Assembly (NCBI GenBank): GCA_945876565.1
Contig: CAMCOS010000009.1
Coordinates: 26,360-90,359, forward strand
Direction of reading: 5' to 3'
From: Lautropia mirabilis
GTDB lineage: Bacteria > Pseudomonadota > Gammaproteobacteria > Burkholderiales > Burkholderiaceae_B
DNA: 64,000 nt
Position 1 is the first letter of the stretch, and the number at the start of each line of letters is the position of its first letter. The position numbers were made by a program, and so were the translations under genes. Positions 8,031 through 16,004 of the stretch are shown in pieces. The notes under the pieces are model-generated. The model was given only the letters and a program-made list of their open reading frames with translations. It searched no databases and was not told the DNA's origin.

Positions 8031-9168
8031 GTGCAGCATCCGAGTCGAATGGGTCGACGGCTTTGTCAGCTTTATCGGCTTTGTCAGCTTTATAAGCTTT
8101 ATCGGCTGCCTTGCTGACTTTGATTTCAGCAGAAGGCCCCGTGCCCTCGCGTGGCTTAACCCCAAAGTGCTCGCGCACTCTGTTTTCAATTTCGACCGCC
8201 ATCTCGCCATGCTCTTTCAGATACTCGCGCACATTATCTTTACCCTGACCAATGCGATTGCCGTTGTAACTGAACCAAGAACCTGACTTGTCCACGATAT
8301 TGGCTGCCACACCCAGGTCAATGATCTCACCCTCGCGTGAAACGCCAGTGCCGTACATGATGTCAAACTCTGCCTGCTTAAAGGGCGGTGCGACTTTGTT
8401 CTTGACGACTTTCACACGGGTTTCATTGCCCACCACCTCATCGCCCTTTTTAATTGAACCAATGCGCCGAATATCGAGACGCACGGAGGCGTAAAACTTC
8501 AAGGCGTTACCGCCCGTGGTGGTTTCCGGATTACCAAACATCACGCCGATCTTCATGCGGATCTGGTGAATGAAGATCACCATGCAGTTGGTGCGCTTGA
8601 TGGTGGCGGTCAGTTTTCTGAGGGCCTGGCTCATTAAACGCGCCTGTAAGCCCGGCAGAGAATCACCCATCTCGCCTTCAATTTCAGCCTTGGGCACCAA
8701 CGCTGCCACCGAGTCGATCACGATCAAATCCACCGATCCCGAGCGCACAAGCGCATCTGCGATCTCCAGGGCTTGCTCACCCGTGTCTGGCTGAGAGATC
8801 AAAAGGTCGGTCAAGTTCACGCCCACGTGCGAGGCATATTGAACGTCAAGCGCATGCTCGGCGTCGATAAATGCACAGGTGCCACCGATTTTTTGCATTT
8901 CGGCGATCACTTGCAAGGTGAGCGTGGTTTTACCTGAGGATTCTGGACCATAGATTTCAACCACACGTCCGCGCGGCAAGCCACCAACACCCAGGGCGAT
9001 GTCCAAGCCCAAGGATCCCGTAGAGACGACCCGAATGTCATGCTCGACCTCGTTGTCGCCGTAGCGCATGACCGATCCCTTGCCAAACTGCTTCTCGATT
9101 TGCGCGAGAGCGGCAGCCAAGGCCTTGGCTTTGTCAGAAGCTGCTTGCTTGCTTAGTTTGTCGTCCAT
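8023..9168 (-). CDS. recA: Recombinase RecA
   Basis: RecA, 381 residues, forms filaments on single-stranded DNA, catalyses strand exchange and triggers LexA cleavage. Walker [10 protein letters not shown] is at residues 74-82, Walker [13 protein letters not shown] follows, and the DNA-binding loop region [16 protein letters not shown] and [15 protein letters not shown] are canonical. The ATG at 9168 is chosen for the AAGGAA ribosome site 6 bp upstream; the longer upstream frame is noise. The acidic C-terminal tail is unusual: it carries alternating Lys-Ala-Asp repeats ([14 protein letters not shown]) encoded by a 9-bp tandem array (8059-8112). The tail normally tunes RecA activity, so repeat length could matter. 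Overlaps recX. Transcribed from a LexA-box promoter at 9257-9286. Confidence 0.99.
   Translation of the reverse strand: MDDKLSKQAASDKAKALAAALAQIEKQFGKGSVMRYGDNEVEHDIRVVSTGSLGLDIALGVGGLPRGRVVEIYGPESSGKTTLTLQVIAEMQKIGGTCAFIDAEHALDVQYASHVGVNLTDLLISQPDTGEQALEIADALVRSGSVDLIVIDSVAALVPKAEIEGEMGDSLPGLQARLMSQALRKLTATIKRTNCMVIFIHQIRMKIGVMFGNPETTTGGNALKFYASVRLDIRRIGSIKKGDEVVGNETRVKVVKNKVAPPFKQAEFDIMYGTGVSREGEIIDLGVAANIVDKSGSWFSYNGNRIGQGKDNVREYLKEHGEMAVEIENRVREHFGVKPREGTGPSAEIKVSKAADKAYKADKADKADKAVDPFDSDAAHE
8059..8112 (-). repeat. 9-bp in-frame tandem repeat in the recA C-terminal tail
   Basis: About six 9-bp units (plus-strand GGCTTTGTC / AGCTTTATC alternating) encode Lys-Ala-Asp or Lys-Ala-Tyr triplets near the end of RecA. 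The unit length keeps the frame. Confidence 0.9.
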
Positions 9169-9256
9169 GTTGTTCCTTGCTTTAAAAAGGTGGCAGTGTC
9201 TGTTTGATGGTCTTGCAACGGTGCTTGACCAGACATGGCAAGCATTATCACACTCG

Positions 9257-9286
9257 ATAGTACTGTACAAATAACCAGTATGACAA
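9257..9286 (-). promoter_or_regulatory. recA promoter with LexA box inside the spacer
   Basis: On the minus strand a -35 TTGTCA (9286-9281) and a -10 TACTAT (9262-9257) are separated by 18 bp. The spacer contains CTGG-N8-ACAG (9278-9263), one mismatch from the CTGT-N8-ACAG LexA consensus. LexA bound there would block RNA polymerase, as for recA promoters in general. The -10 is about 90 bp upstream of the recA ATG. Confidence 0.85.
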
Positions 9287-9422
9287 TCGTAATCACATCG
9301 CTCACACCAAAAATTAGGCCCAAACCCACCAAAACACCTGAAATTCGGGGATGTTCCTGTATGCAATTCGCAACAGCTGTGCCAGAATGGTTTGGTCTGA
9401 TCTGAGAAAGAATACGACAACG

Positions 9423-10121
9423 ATGAGAATACTGATCGCCGAAGATGACAGCCTGTTGGCTGATGCACTTACCCAATCCTTGCGTCAAAGCGGCTACGCT
9501 GTGGATGCCGTGAGCGACGGCTTGGCCACCAACACGGTGCTGCGCTCGCAAGAGTTTGATCTGCTGATCTTGGACATCGGCCTGCCACGCATGAGTGGGC
9601 TAGAGGTGCTGCAAAGCCTGCGCGCGCAGAACTCTCGCTTGCCCGTGCTGATTCTGACCGCGGCCGACTCCGTTGACCAGCGCGTCAAGGGGCTGGACTT
9701 GGGTGCCGATGACTATATGGCCAAGCCCTTCGCCTTGTCTGAACTAGAGGCCCGCGTGCGTGCGCTGACCCGGCGTGGTGCGGGTGGTGGCAGTACGCTT
9801 TTAAAGCATGGGCGGCTGGTGTTTGATCAAACAGGACGCGTGGCCACGGTCGATGACAGGCCGCTCGAACTCTCGGCGCGTGAAGTCAGCCTGCTGGAAA
9901 TTCTGCTCACGCGCGCCGGCCGCATGGTCAACAAAAGCCAGATCGTTGACCATCTCTGCCAATGGGGTGAGGAAGTCAGCTCAAACGCCATTGAGGTCTA
10001 TATTCACCGCCTGCGTAAAAAGCTCGAGCCCAGTGGCGTTCGCATCGCCACCGTGCGCGGCCTAGGCTACTGTTTGCAGCGCGACCCCAATGAAGTCAAT
10101 CACGGCAATGGCAACGGCTGA
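9423..10121 (+). CDS. OmpR-family response regulator (TctD-like)
   Basis: A 232-residue response regulator: receiver domain (residues 1-115) with acidic pocket EDD near 8-10, phospho-acceptor Asp in [13 protein letters not shown] near 51 and the switch Lys in MAKPF near 101, followed by a winged-helix trans-reg domain (about 125-222) ending in [26 protein letters not shown]. The start MRILIAEDD at 9423 matches the family; the frame is open upstream without support. It is divergent from recA and followed 27 bp later by its sensor kinase, so the two are one operon. TctD/TctE-type systems in this order often control tricarboxylate or other carboxylate uptake, but no transporter target sits next to this pair, so the regulon is unknown. 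Confidence 0.95.
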   Translation: MRILIAEDDSLLADALTQSLRQSGYAVDAVSDGLATNTVLRSQEFDLLILDIGLPRMSGLEVLQSLRAQNSRLPVLILTAADSVDQRVKGLDLGADDYMAKPFALSELEARVRALTRRGAGGGSTLLKHGRLVFDQTGRVATVDDRPLELSAREVSLLEILLTRAGRMVNKSQIVDHLCQWGEEVSSNAIEVYIHRLRKKLEPSGVRIATVRGLGYCLQRDPNEVNHGNGNG

Positions 10122-10148
10122 CAAAGCCCCTAGGATGGACAGGCACTG

Positions 10149-11705
10149 ATGCCACCCGGTACAACCGTTAACGGCACAAGCGCGAGCAACGCGAGCGCGA
10201 GCGTCATAAGCGTAAACAACACAACCGCTGGCAGCACAAGCACTGCGCCCTCGTTTACCAAGCCAGATGCCAATGCGCTGTATCGCCGCAGCCTCTTGGG
10301 CGAGATTCTGGACTGGATGCTCGCGCCCTTGTTTTTACTGTGGCCCATGAGCGTGGCCATCACCTATGTAGTGGCACAAGACATCGCCAACACGCCTTAT
10401 GATCGAGGCCTTCGAAGCGCGCTTGCCGTGTTATCAGAACAAATTCAGTGGCCCAATGGCGATACTGGCCAGCCCATCCTGCCCTTGAACCCACTGACCA
10501 AGGTGGCGCTGCGCACACACGACAGCGAAGGCGTATTCTGGAAAGCCCAAGTCGTGCTGTACACGGGCGCTGGCCAATTAGATGGACCGGTCATTGGCGG
10601 CGATGCAGCCCTGCCCACCCCCAAACTGAACTATGAAGATATCCGGCCAGGTCGAGTAGCCTACATGGACCAGACGATCAATGGCTTTGACGTGCGCCTG
10701 GCTTATCAATGGGCCTACAACCAGCGCTATCCAACCGATGACTTGGTGTTGCTGGTCGTGGCCGAAGGCCGCGAGCCACGCGTGGAACTGGCCAACGCCA
10801 TCATCAAAGGCGTCATCATCCCGCAGTTTCTGGTCTTGCCGATTGCGGTGCTTTTGGTTTGGTTTGGGCTCTCTCGCGGTGTAGCACCCATCAATGCGTT
10901 GCAACGCCGTTTAAGAGCGCGCCGGCCAGACGACCTCTCGGCCATCGATGAATACGCCACACCCGCCGAGATCACGCCGCTTGTGACCGCCATGAACGAC
11001 CTGTTGAGCAGGCTATCAGGCAATATTGAAGCGCAACGCCGCTTTGTGGCCGACGCAGCACACCAACTGAAGACCCCATTATCTGGCTTGCGCTTGCAGG
11101 CCGAGCTCGCCCTCAAATCGGCCTCCAACCCAGAAACGGTAGAGAACCTGCACAAGATTGTCGCTGGCACAGCGCGCGCCACGCGCTTAATCAATCAGTT
11201 GCTCTTGATGGCCACCGCAGAAAACCCTGATCTAGTGCAATTGGTGCCCTTGGACTTGAATAAGCTCGCGCGCCAAGTCACTGAAGAATGGGTCGAGCAG
11301 GCAATGGCACGCGGTGTTGACTTAGGATTTGAAGAAACCGATGAGCCCGCCATGATCCGTGGCCAATCGTTGCTGCTGTCTGAGGCGCTAAACAACCTGA
11401 TTGACAATGCGCTTCGTTATGCACCTTACTCGGGGCAAGTGACTGTTAGCGTGAAACTGACCGACACCGAGGTATCGTTGAGCGTTCAAGATAATGGGCC
11501 CGGCATCTCGGCCGACGAACGCGAGCGGATATTCGATCGCTTTTACCGCGTGCTTGGCACACAGACCCACGGCAGTGGTCTGGGTTTGGCGATTGTCAAA
11601 GAAATCGCGCAAAAGCATCAAGCCAAAATTATTGTTGATAATGCGCGGCTCTTTGCCCGCCCTCCCGGTACTCGCTTCACCGTCACATTCCAACGGGCAC
11701 GTTAA
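10149..11705 (+). CDS. Sensor histidine kinase (TctE-like)
   Basis: Membrane sensor kinase of 518 residues. After an unusual Ser/Asn/Thr-rich N-terminal stretch (about 40 residues, low complexity) come a first membrane segment (MLAPLFLLWPMSVAITYVVA, about 56-75), a periplasmic sensor region of the 2CSK_N type, a second segment near 225-245, and then the kinase core. HisKA shows FVADAAHQLKTPL with the phospho-acceptor His near residue 303. The HATPase domain shows NNLIDNALRYAP, DNGPGIS and GSGLGLAI. It phosphorylates the response regulator encoded 27 bp upstream. Signal unknown. The N-terminal low-complexity stretch may be non-native or the start may lie further downstream. Confidence 0.93.
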   Translation: MPPGTTVNGTSASNASASVISVNNTTAGSTSTAPSFTKPDANALYRRSLLGEILDWMLAPLFLLWPMSVAITYVVAQDIANTPYDRGLRSALAVLSEQIQWPNGDTGQPILPLNPLTKVALRTHDSEGVFWKAQVVLYTGAGQLDGPVIGGDAALPTPKLNYEDIRPGRVAYMDQTINGFDVRLAYQWAYNQRYPTDDLVLLVVAEGREPRVELANAIIKGVIIPQFLVLPIAVLLVWFGLSRGVAPINALQRRLRARRPDDLSAIDEYATPAEITPLVTAMNDLLSRLSGNIEAQRRFVADAAHQLKTPLSGLRLQAELALKSASNPETVENLHKIVAGTARATRLINQLLLMATAENPDLVQLVPLDLNKLARQVTEEWVEQAMARGVDLGFEETDEPAMIRGQSLLLSEALNNLIDNALRYAPYSGQVTVSVKLTDTEVSLSVQDNGPGISADERERIFDRFYRVLGTQTHGSGLGLAIVKEIAQKHQAKIIVDNARLFARPPGTRFTVTFQRAR

Positions 11706-11928
11706 GTTAGGCTGGGCAGCCCCCATCAAGTGCTAGCGCCTAGGTGCTGCGGTCCAAACCAGTGAAGATCGCTGCGCGCACGCCACTCTCACCCAAAACG
11801 GACAAACATCAGGTCGGCTTTTGTCAGGATAAAGTCAGTAAACTCTACTAATATTTACTTGTCTTTCGGAATACAGAAGGCTGTGTTACAAAATTGTTCT
11901 GTATTGGCTATGTCCCTAATGTTGATGT

Positions 11929-12050
11929 AGCGCTGATGGCTGACGGCTGACAGCGAAGGGCTGTTATTGTTGATTGATCCCCCGCCGGATGGGACTGCTG
12001 CGCCCTACCGGCTTTCGAGACCCTGATAAACGTCTGGGTCTCTTTTTTTT
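11929..12050 (+). ncRNA. Candidate small RNA of about 120 nt
   Basis: A promoter-like pair TTGTTC (11894-11899) and TAATGT (11917-11922) with 17-bp spacing would start transcription near 11929. The segment folds a GCCGG...CCGGC hairpin (11984-12012), immediately followed by a GAGACCC/GGGTCTC terminator hairpin and eight T. The T-run suits an Hfq-binding sRNA tail. No known RNA family is recognised. It could alternatively be just the 3' UTR of the two-component operon. Confidence 0.35.
12017..12050 (+). terminator. Rho-independent terminator
   Basis: Arms GAGACCC (12017-12023) and GGGTCTC (12036-12042) followed by TTTTTTTT (12043-12050). One of the clearest terminators in the window. It ends either the two-component operon or the candidate sRNA. 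Confidence 0.9.
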
Positions 12051-12057
12051 GCGCAAC

Positions 12058-12083
12058 TGACATGCTGACCTGACATGCTGACC
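12058..12083. repeat. 13-bp tandem duplication
   Basis: TGACATGCTGACC occurs twice head to tail directly after the terminator, at the 3' side of the lipid operon. Confidence 0.9.
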
Positions 12084-12157
12084 TACTTAGCTTTGCGGTA
12101 GAGCAAAAACTCAGGTAATGCCAACTACTAAGTAAATGCTCAGCACACATCGTCCGC

Positions 12158-12634
12158 TCAAACCGCCGCCATGCGCTTGCGCAATCGTTTCAGCACGGCC
12201 CCAATGAGCGGCAAGCGCTCATAAAGACCCGCAGCCACATCCCAGTAGTCCACGTGGTCTGTCACTAACCCCTGGTCGTTAATCGCAAAGCGCGTACCGC
12301 CTGGGATATCGAATGACTGACCGCGCCACTCAAACTTAAACTGCCAGGCCACAAACGCATGGAATGAACTTTGGCCTGAAGTTTGATCCAACGTTTGGCC
12401 TGAAGTTTGGCCCCACTGCTCGGCCTGCTCAATAACCTGCGTGATCTCAAACCTTGGGTTTGTCAGGTTCTCAAACATATGAGCGTATATTGCCTGAATC
12501 TGATCGATGCCCACGACATCGTTAAACGGGTCTTTGAAGTGCGCATTGCCGGCATAGACCTCACCAATCGCATCGAGTGTCTGTGGTGTGAGCGACTCGA
12601 ACCAGGCCGTAATCTTGGGCAACGGACTTGTCAT
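12158..12634 (-). CDS. NTF2-like (SnoaL-like) protein
   Basis: A 158-residue single-domain protein of the nuclear-transport-factor-2 fold: KITAWFESLTPQTLDAIGEVYAGNAHFKDPFND is the opening helix and cone strand, and DIPGGTRFAINDQGLVTDHVDYWD is the closing beta region. Close relatives occur at the end of the amine-oxidase/DUF1365/CFA-synthase clusters of other proteobacteria, which supports membership in this operon although an 82-bp gap separates it from the SDR gene. The role is unknown; NTF2-like folds bind small hydrophobic molecules. The ATG at 12634 is chosen over a GTG at 12673 because homologous sequence begins there. A near-repeat QTSGQTLDQTSGQ (residues 76-88) is encoded by a tandem duplication. 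Confidence 0.8.
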   Translation of the reverse strand: MTSPLPKITAWFESLTPQTLDAIGEVYAGNAHFKDPFNDVVGIDQIQAIYAHMFENLTNPRFEITQVIEQAEQWGQTSGQTLDQTSGQSSFHAFVAWQFKFEWRGQSFDIPGGTRFAINDQGLVTDHVDYWDVAAGLYERLPLIGAVLKRLRKRMAAV

Positions 12635-12716
12635 GATGGCGGTGACTCTGAATGGTTGCTTGAAATGGCGCACTTAGGTCATGCGTTGGCTTGATTCGGG
12701 CTACTGGAACACTGGA

Positions 12717-13532
12717 TCACTGCTTGGTTGCCCGATGCAACAAAGGGAAGCGCCAGCGGTATGGCAGGCGACTGACCCAACGCAAGCCATTGGCGAATCC
12801 CCTAGGAAACCGAATCTCAAACCAGCCTTTGGCCATGCCATCGATGATCGCTTGCGCGGCCTCGGGCGGCGTCATCAAGCCCGGCATCTCAAAGTCGTTG
12901 TTGGCAGTCATCGGCGTTTGCACAAAGCCCGGACTAATCAAATACACGCCTAGCCCTTTGGGTGCCAACTCAAAATACAGCGTCTCTGTAAAATTCTGCA
13001 AGGCCGATTTGGTCGCACCATAGACAATTGCGCGCGGCAACCCCGTGTAACCCGAAATACTGCCAACCACTGCAATCGAACCACTGCGTTGCGCCAATAA
13101 ACGCGGCGTGACGTGTCTAACCGCCTCGTACATGCTGATGACGTTTAACTCGTAGCTTGCCCGAACCTCATCCATGTTCAGGTTCCACGAGTGCTGCGGA
13201 TCATAGCGGGCCGCACCGAGCACCACCAAGTCCAAGCCGCCGAAACCAGCAAACACTTCTTCGACTGCTTGCGGCCAGGCTTGCGTGTCGGTCACGTCAA
13301 AAGGCACAACCATGGCGTTGCCACCCTTGGGGTGCTTGCTGATCAACTCGGTCAGTCTATCTGCCCGTCTGGCTGACACCGCCACCCGGGCACCGGCATC
13401 AAGTAGCGCACTAGCCAATGCAGCACCGATACCACTCGATGCCCCCACGATCCACACCCGACGATCGGTCCAGTCTTTGACGGGCGGGTTCAAGGGCTTA
13501 AACATAGATCCAAATAAAGACTGCTGCATCAT
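12717..13532 (-). CDS. Short-chain dehydrogenase/reductase
   Basis: Classical SDR of 271 residues. The nucleotide-binding GASSGIGAA motif lies near residue 30, the catalytic Ser in VVGSISGYTG near 155, and the YGATK catalytic Tyr/Lys pair near 168. The canonical NNAG is replaced by LGAARY. Substrate unknown. Its ATG overlaps the stop of the DUF3833 gene as ATGA, so it is translationally coupled to the lipid-modification operon, and the same SDR recurs in such clusters elsewhere. A role in oxidising or reducing a modified acyl or lipid intermediate is an inference from context. The C-terminal 25 residues are basic and may touch the membrane. Confidence 0.88.
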   Translation of the reverse strand: MMQQSLFGSMFKPLNPPVKDWTDRRVWIVGASSGIGAALASALLDAGARVAVSARRADRLTELISKHPKGGNAMVVPFDVTDTQAWPQAVEEVFAGFGGLDLVVLGAARYDPQHSWNLNMDEVRASYELNVISMYEAVRHVTPRLLAQRSGSIAVVGSISGYTGLPRAIVYGATKSALQNFTETLYFELAPKGLGVYLISPGFVQTPMTANNDFEMPGLMTPPEAAQAIIDGMAKGWFEIRFPRGFANGLRWVSRLPYRWRFPLLHRATKQ

Positions 13533-14107
13533 GATCCTTGCGCTTTGCTGGTGGCTGAATCAACTTGATCGCCCACCTGACGCTTTTTAAAAAACAGTGA
13601 GACTTCACCCAGGTCAAACCCAAACTTGGACATCGTTGAGCGGTTCATCATGGTGTTCTCATCCATGAGCCACATCCAGTCATCGAACTTCACGTCATAG
13701 ACCTTGCCGTCCACCGGCAGCTGCAGCGTGTACTTCCAATGCAAAGCGTTACCCGCCACCTTGCCAATTGCCACGCCCACCACATCATCAGCCGTGCCAT
13801 GCCAGGTGCCATCGGGCTGCTTGGTCAAGGTCCAGACACGGCGCTGCTTCTCGCCATCGGCATAAGTAAAGCGCTCATCCAGCACACCCCGATTCGGACC
13901 GTCCCATGTGCCCACAATCTCCACATGAAAGCGTCTGACCAGCTCACCGTTACGCTTTTGAAATATCCCCCAGGCATCCATCTCGCCACTGAAGAAGGTG
14001 GATAAATCGAGCACTGGCTTCTGGTCAGCGTAGGTTGAAACATCCACGCTGCCGCATGCGGTCAACAACGCCGCACTCATTGCGGCAAACATTACTTTGA
14101 GTTTCAT
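13529..14107 (-). CDS. DUF3833-family lipoprotein
   Basis: A 192-residue lipoprotein: signal peptide MKLKVMFAAMSAALLTACGS with lipobox LTAC near residue 18. The mature part shows LDLSTFFSGEMDAWGIFQKRNGELVRRF, typical of DUF3833. Proteins of this family are of unknown function and may bind lipids (lipocalin-like beta structure is plausible from the alternating strands). Start ATG 14107 overlaps the stop of the MFS gene (ATGA), and its own stop overlaps the SDR start. Position in the operon suggests a periplasmic-side partner in lipid transfer or modification. Confidence 0.85.
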   Translation of the reverse strand: MKLKVMFAAMSAALLTACGSVDVSTYADQKPVLDLSTFFSGEMDAWGIFQKRNGELVRRFHVEIVGTWDGPNRGVLDERFTYADGEKQRRVWTLTKQPDGTWHGTADDVVGVAIGKVAGNALHWKYTLQLPVDGKVYDVKFDDWMWLMDENTMMNRSTMSKFGFDLGEVSLFFKKRQVGDQVDSATSKAQGS

Positions 14108-15390
14108 GACAAGGACTCCAGCTGATTGAGTTTGGCACCCGCAGGCCAAATGACCCACGCCGCCATGAGTTTGAAAGCCACTGGTAGCACCGCGTACAAA
14201 ACCGACAACACACCGGCAGTCGCGGGTTCTCCTGGCACATAGCCCAAGGTACCAAGCAAGGGCAGTGCGGCCCCCGCCGCCAAGGCCAAGGAGAACTTCG
14301 CAATCAAGGCCCAGAAGCCGAAGTAGAGCCCGGTGTTCGCGCGTTCCGCCGGTTCAATGGCATCAGCTAGCATGGCAGGCGGCAGGGCCAAATCAGCGCC
14401 GAGTGCCGCGCCACTGACAGCACACACCAACACGTACAGCCAGACGTCACCCGCACCCAAGAGCGCGGCTGCGACTAAAGCCATGCTCGCCATCACCGCA
14501 CCCAAGCCCCAGGCCTTGACCTTGCCCACTTTGTCTGAGTAGCGCACCCACAAAGGCAAGGTCACCAAGCCCGCCAAAAAGTAGACACCCAGAAACAGCC
14601 CGGCTTGGCCTGTGGCCTGCAACACATCATCGACAAAGAACAAAATCAGGGTCGCCGGGATCGCAGCCGAGGTCGCGTTAAACAAATAAAACCAGTAGAG
14701 CCTGCGGATACCGGGGTTCTTTAATGCCTCGCGCCAAGTCGAACGCTTGTCCGACAAAGCGAGGATCGGTTTGGGCGAACCCAGCAAAGTCACCATCAAG
14801 CCGATCGCCAACACCACGGCAAACACGAGCGACAAGCGAACATAGGCTTGGTTTTCACCGAGCTGCGCCACCCACACCACCGGCAACACCGAGGCGAGCA
14901 CCACACCAATGACACCACTGGCCTCACGCCATCCCGTCACCCGCGCCCTGCCCGCTTGATCATCAGTCAGCCTTGCACCCCAAGCCAAGTAACAAACATT
15001 CAAGCAACTGTGGGCGGTATAGACCAGTACGAGGCTAATCGACAGCCATAGCAACAACTGCACTTGCCCTTGCTGAAGCCCTATCTCAGGCCCCATCAAC
15101 GAAGGCATAAACAAGAGCGCAAACCCAATGGCAAGCACCACGGCCGCTGCAACCATCAGCACCGCCCAACCACGGCTGAATTTGGCTAGCCAATCCACCA
15201 GACGGCCAATCAAGGGATCCTGCGCCGTGTCAATTAAGCGCACCGCAAAGAGCGTGACCCCAAGCGCTGTCAGACTGACGCCCAAGCTGTCACTGTAGAA
15301 CTTGGGTGCCATCATGTAGATCGGCAGCATCGCCATGGCCAAGGGCAAAGCCAAGGCGCTGTAGGCAGCCAATGGCCATTGGCGTGTCAC
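14104..15390 (-). CDS. MFS transporter of the GPH/MelB type
   Basis: A 428-residue carrier with about 12 membrane segments. The N-terminal LAAYSALALPLAMAMLPIYM and the DPLIGRLVDW loop (Asp-Pro near residue 58) are typical of the glycoside-pentoside-hexuronide:cation symporter family. The start is GTG at 15390, overlapping the preceding stop as GTGA. Although the family usually moves sugars, this branch recurs in CFA-synthase/amine-oxidase clusters of proteobacteria, so the substrate is more likely lipid-related or a precursor. No direct evidence for substrate. Confidence 0.88.
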   Translation of the reverse strand: MTRQWPLAAYSALALPLAMAMLPIYMMAPKFYSDSLGVSLTALGVTLFAVRLIDTAQDPLIGRLVDWLAKFSRGWAVLMVAAAVVLAIGFALLFMPSLMGPEIGLQQGQVQLLLWLSISLVLVYTAHSCLNVCYLAWGARLTDDQAGRARVTGWREASGVIGVVLASVLPVVWVAQLGENQAYVRLSLVFAVVLAIGLMVTLLGSPKPILALSDKRSTWREALKNPGIRRLYWFYLFNATSAAIPATLILFFVDDVLQATGQAGLFLGVYFLAGLVTLPLWVRYSDKVGKVKAWGLGAVMASMALVAAALLGAGDVWLYVLVCAVSGAALGADLALPPAMLADAIEPAERANTGLYFGFWALIAKFSLALAAGAALPLLGTLGYVPGEPATAGVLSVLYAVLPVAFKLMAAWVIWPAGAKLNQLESLS

Positions 15391-16004
15391 TGCGTAACCT
15401 CTGGCGCGCGAATCGCCTCTTGACCTAGCAGCGCTTGACGCAAGGCAGGCTGCTTTGTCTTTGGGTCAAGCCAAATCGCAAAAAATGCTTTGGCCAAGCG
15501 CTCATCAATTTGACCCGTCAGTTGGTCGTTGTAGAAGAACACTGCCCCCTGACCTGGCGTATAGACGCCCGTTAACGTGTCGCCAGCCTTGACCGACTCC
15601 ATGGCCTGATCCAGCTTTTGTGTCCACTCGGGGTTTCGGTCAACCGCGAACCCAAGCTCACGCATCTGATCAATCGATGCCTTGACAATATCCTCTTTGG
15701 AAACGGTACGCGCATAGCGCAGGGTTAACGCAAACGGACCACCAGGCTGGTACTGGCCAAGTGGTGACCACAGTGTGGCGTCGTACACCAAAAACCCCCA
15801 CCAACGGAATTGTCCGCTGCCAACCTCACCGGCCTTAGGCAAAAACACCGCCCAGGCAGCATTGTCCGCGGCTTTGTCCGCGGCTTTGTCCGCGGGCCTA
15901 TCCAATGGCTTCTCCGCGATCGCCGTCGGTGCCCACAAAAGACCGGCCAGCGCCAACGACCCGACCGACAAAAAACTTGCCATCTTGCTCGTGGCGTGCC
16001 TCAT
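15387..16004 (-). CDS. Chalcone-isomerase-like periplasmic protein (first of two)
   Basis: A 205-residue protein with a cleavable signal peptide (LSVGSLALAGLLWAPTAIA, cleavage near residue 30) and a chalcone-isomerase-like fold domain: FRWWGFLVYDATLWSP, ALTLRYARTVSKEDIVKASI and AFFAIWLDPKT. Bacterial members have no proven isomerase role and are thought to bind fatty acids. The ATG at 16004 is used because it overlaps the methyltransferase stop as ATGA; a start 21 bp upstream is also open. A 12-bp tandem repeat encodes Asp-Lys-Ala-Ala repeats after the signal peptide. A second paralogue begins the same operon. Confidence 0.85.
   Translation of the reverse strand: MRHATSKMASFLSVGSLALAGLLWAPTAIAEKPLDRPADKAADKAADNAAWAVFLPKAGEVGSGQFRWWGFLVYDATLWSPLGQYQPGGPFALTLRYARTVSKEDIVKASIDQMRELGFAVDRNPEWTQKLDQAMESVKAGDTLTGVYTPGQGAVFFYNDQLTGQIDERLAKAFFAIWLDPKTKQPALRQALLGQEAIRAPEVTQ
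15862..15897 (-). repeat. 12-bp in-frame tandem repeat, 3 copies
   Basis: TTGTCCGCGGCT repeated three times (last copy diverged) encodes Ala-Ala-Asp-Lys repeats just after the signal peptide of the chalcone-isomerase-like protein. Confidence 0.92.

Larger units (their letters stand above)
11706..12157. other. Gene-free stretch between sensor kinase and lipid operon
   Basis: No convincing protein-coding frame. It holds a candidate promoter (11894-11922), a structured segment with two hairpins ending in a strong terminator (11984-12050) and a 13-bp tandem duplication (12058-12083). A small RNA is the best explanation for the terminator, which is 310 bp past the kinase stop. Confidence 0.6.

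Noticed and set aside
8023..9468. A longer RecA with a 100-residue N-terminal extension
   Set aside because: The extra residues contain the promoter and LexA box and bear no similarity to RecA; the AAGGAA site fixes the ATG at 9168.
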